Positions 7,351 to 8,906 of a stretch of DNA of 8,906 nt are shown here, piece after piece. The stretch is from JAIQET01 sp035542575 (GTDB lineage: Bacteria; Acidobacteriota; Terriglobia; Terriglobales; Acidobacteriaceae), in NCBI GenBank assembly GCA_035542575.1, contig DATKLE010000149.1, forward strand, positions 1-8,906. The letters are read 5' to 3'. The stretch's first letter is position 1. The number at the start of each line of letters is the position of its first letter. The notes under the pieces were generated by a model, which was not told the DNA's origin, did no database searches, and saw nothing but the letters and a program-made list of their open reading frames with translations. The translations under genes were made by a program, and so were the position numbers.

Positions 7351-8511
7351 TCACCAGATTCCTCCGACAATCGTTTGCCGCGCTTCCCCTCCCGGCCCCA
7401 ACACGACGATGTCGGCTGTCGCTCCCGCTTCCAACCGGCCCCGGCCCGTCAGGGCGCCGACCCGCGCCGGATTCAGCGTGGCCAGGCGCAGAGCGTCCTG
7501 CAGGCTCCAGTGAGAAAACTGCATCACGTTGCGAACCGCGCAATCCATGGTCAGAACGCTCCCAGCCAGCCTGCCACCGGCTAGACATTTTCCCCCTTTC
7601 ACCTCCACCTCAAACGATCCCAGACGATAGCGTCCTTCCGGCATTCCGGCGGCGGCCGTGGCATCTGTGATGAGCACGGCGTCGTCGGGTCCCTTGGCCT
7701 GCAGGAAAAGTTGGACGATCGCTGGGTCCAGGTGAATCCCATCGGCAATGATGTCCGCCGTGAGCCGGGAATCGGTCAGCACCGCGCCGACGATTCCCGG
7801 ATCGCGGTGCGCCAGCGGCCGCATGGCGTTAAAGGTATGGGTCGCGTGTCGTGCGCCGGCCGCCACCGCCGCCTGAGTTGCGTTCAGGTCGGCATCAGAA
7901 TGACCCAGGCTGACGCACACGCCCCGCTTCGTCGCTTCCCGAATCACCTCCGGAGCGCCGTCCAGTTCGGGAGCGATGGTCATCATGCGGATGTACCCAC
8001 GCGCCGCCTGCCAGAAGCGATCAAAGGCATCCACACTGGGTGGCAACAGGTTCTCCGGGGGATGAACGCCACGGCGCGCATGACTGATAAACGGGCCTTC
8101 CAGATGAATGCCCAGCGGGCGGGCACGCGGGGTGGTCCTTTCGCGTGTGATCGCCCCAGCCTCGATTGCGTTGGCCAGCGTGTCCAGGGCCGCCAGCGTG
8201 ATGTCCACAGGCGCGGTGACCGTGGTTGGGAAGTAGGCGGTCACGCCATGCTGCGCCAGGAACCGCTCCACTGCGGGCAGAGCGGTGGAATCCAGTTCCA
8301 TCACGTCATGCCCGGCTCCGCCGTGAATGTGGATGTCAATTAAACCTGGAGCAAGGATGCCATCACCGAGATCCACCACGCGGCAACCGCGGGGCACGTC
8401 CCGGGCGGCTCGTGAACTGACCTGCACGATCGCGGCATCGTCCAGCAGCAGCAGCGGCTGTTCGATACGCTCCCGAGGTGTGAACAAAGTTGCGGCAGTT
8501 AGCGCGATCAT
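7351..8511 (-). CDS. nagA: N-acetylglucosamine-6-phosphate deacetylase
   Basis: 386 residues, cytoplasmic. It removes acetate from GlcNAc-6-phosphate to give GlcN-6-phosphate, in use of chitin sugars and recycling of cell-wall amino sugars. The amidohydrolase TIM-barrel motifs are all present: PGLIDIHIHGGAG (His61, His63), HLEGPF (Glu138), GHSDA (His204), HATHTFNAM (His222, His225), ADGIH (His260) and LITDATAAAG (Asp283, the expected catalytic acid). Glu138, His204 and His225 line up in spacing with the Zn ligands known from E. coli NagA (Glu131, His195, His216). The C-terminal LNPARVGALTGRG and GATADIVVL close the small beta domain. Length is normal. The start is ATG with no clear Shine-Dalgarno site; the AT-rich patch at 8601-8608 might hold a promoter but no good -35 is visible. 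No nagB, nagK or sugar transporter lies next to it in this window. Confidence 0.95.
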   Translation of the reverse strand: MIALTAATLFTPRERIEQPLLLLDDAAIVQVSSRAARDVPRGCRVVDLGDGILAPGLIDIHIHGGAGHDVMELDSTALPAVERFLAQHGVTAYFPTTVTAPVDITLAALDTLANAIEAGAITRERTTPRARPLGIHLEGPFISHARRGVHPPENLLPPSVDAFDRFWQAARGYIRMMTIAPELDGAPEVIREATKRGVCVSLGHSDADLNATQAAVAAGARHATHTFNAMRPLAHRDPGIVGAVLTDSRLTADIIADGIHLDPAIVQLFLQAKGPDDAVLITDATAAAGMPEGRYRLGSFEVEVKGGKCLAGGRLAGSVLTMDCAVRNVMQFSHWSLQDALRLATLNPARVGALTGRGRLEAGATADIVVLGPGGEARQTIVGGIW

Positions 8512-8655
8512 GCGGACCGTATGCCAACAGCGCCCTCATTCTATAGGAATCTGCGCGTAGACCCTTGCCGCCGTCACGACCGGGCGGCAGGGACTGGCCA
8601 TTAAATATGGAGGTGAGAGCAGCGCGAGGGTACGCGAGTCCACCGGGGGCGCGAA

Positions 8656-8664
8656 TGTTATAAT
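8656..8664 (+). promoter_or_regulatory. Extended -10 promoter element for tRNA-Pro
   Basis: TGTTATAAT matches the extended -10 pattern TGnTATAAT exactly. It lies 72 bases before the tRNA, on the same strand, inside the otherwise GC-rich nagA/tRNA divergent spacer. No good -35 box is seen at 16-18 bases upstream, which fits an extended -10 promoter. Transcription would start near 8671, leaving a 5' leader of about 66 bases to be trimmed. Confidence 0.5.
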
Positions 8665-8736
8665 TTCAATGGAATTCGACGCCGCGAGCCCGGTGTTGCC
8701 TGCGCTCTTGGCGTCGCGCGTTTCCTTCGCGTCAGT

Positions 8737-8813
<77 letters not shown>

Positions 8814-8906
8814 ATATTTTCCGTGTCGATAAGCAACACTGGCTTTCCGTGCAGAGCGGTGTGTGCGTTCGTGTATCCGCGGGACTGTGCCGCCCCAAGA
8901 CTGAAG
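8814..8906. other. Right-edge stretch after the tRNA
   Basis: No gene, strong hairpin or T-run is seen here. The minus-strand open frame that crosses this stretch and the tRNA (8898 to 8536) is the antisense of the tRNA and is not a real gene. Confidence 0.55.

Noticed and set aside
7711..8343. 210-residue plus-strand open frame
   Set aside because: It is antisense to nagA, whose metal and catalytic motifs are complete.
8607..8663. 18-codon plus-strand open frame beginning in GGAGGTGA-like sequence
   Set aside because: The SD-like bases overlap the ATG itself, so they cannot serve it, and the frame ends inside the tRNA promoter element. No other start follows at a suitable distance.

Overview
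This is a GC-rich bacterial window with six protein genes and one tRNA, all apparently intact. Nothing in it looks recently mobile: no transposase, integrase, CRISPR array or phage gene is visible. The protein types (a secreted TolB-propeller/PHP-domain amidohydrolase, a secreted CocE/NonD hydrolase, an APC permease, an NDUFA9-like SDR protein and NagA) and the base composition suggest a soil-type heterotroph. Acidobacteriota (Terriglobia-like) is my best guess, but this is inference; no rRNA or marker gene is present to prove it.

Layout. Positions 1-209 hold no supported gene, only a possible weak terminator for the leftward genes. Positions 210-5944 carry three minus-strand genes in the order of transcription: an APC-family amino acid permease (5944 to 4616), a signal-peptide-bearing CocE/NonD serine hydrolase (4570 to 2813) and a signal-peptide-bearing beta-propeller plus CehA/McbA-type metallohydrolase (2765 to 210). 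The gaps are only about 45 bp, so they probably form one operon. A 157-bp divergent spacer then leads to two plus-strand genes: an NAD(P)-binding atypical SDR protein (6102-6794), followed by a candidate terminator, and an unrecognised 130-residue helical protein (6930-7322). The helical protein converges on nagA (8511 to 7351, minus). A 225-bp divergent spacer with a good extended -10 element precedes tRNA-Pro(CGG) at 8737-8813. The last 93 bases hold nothing I can support.

How the genes may work together. The two exported hydrolases would cut ester or amide bonds outside the cytoplasmic membrane, and the permease could bring amino-acid-like products in. This reads as a small peptide or amide scavenging module, but the substrate is unknown. 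NagA feeds amino-sugar recycling (GlcNAc-6-P to GlcN-6-P) and stands apart from any other nag gene here. The SDR protein and the helical protein have no visible functional link to the rest.

The most interesting item is the 851-residue fusion protein. It joins a six-repeat PD40 propeller, a beta-sandwich and a PHP-type metal site whose last motif is GSDGM instead of the usual SD-x-H. No clearly new defence or mobile system is visible.
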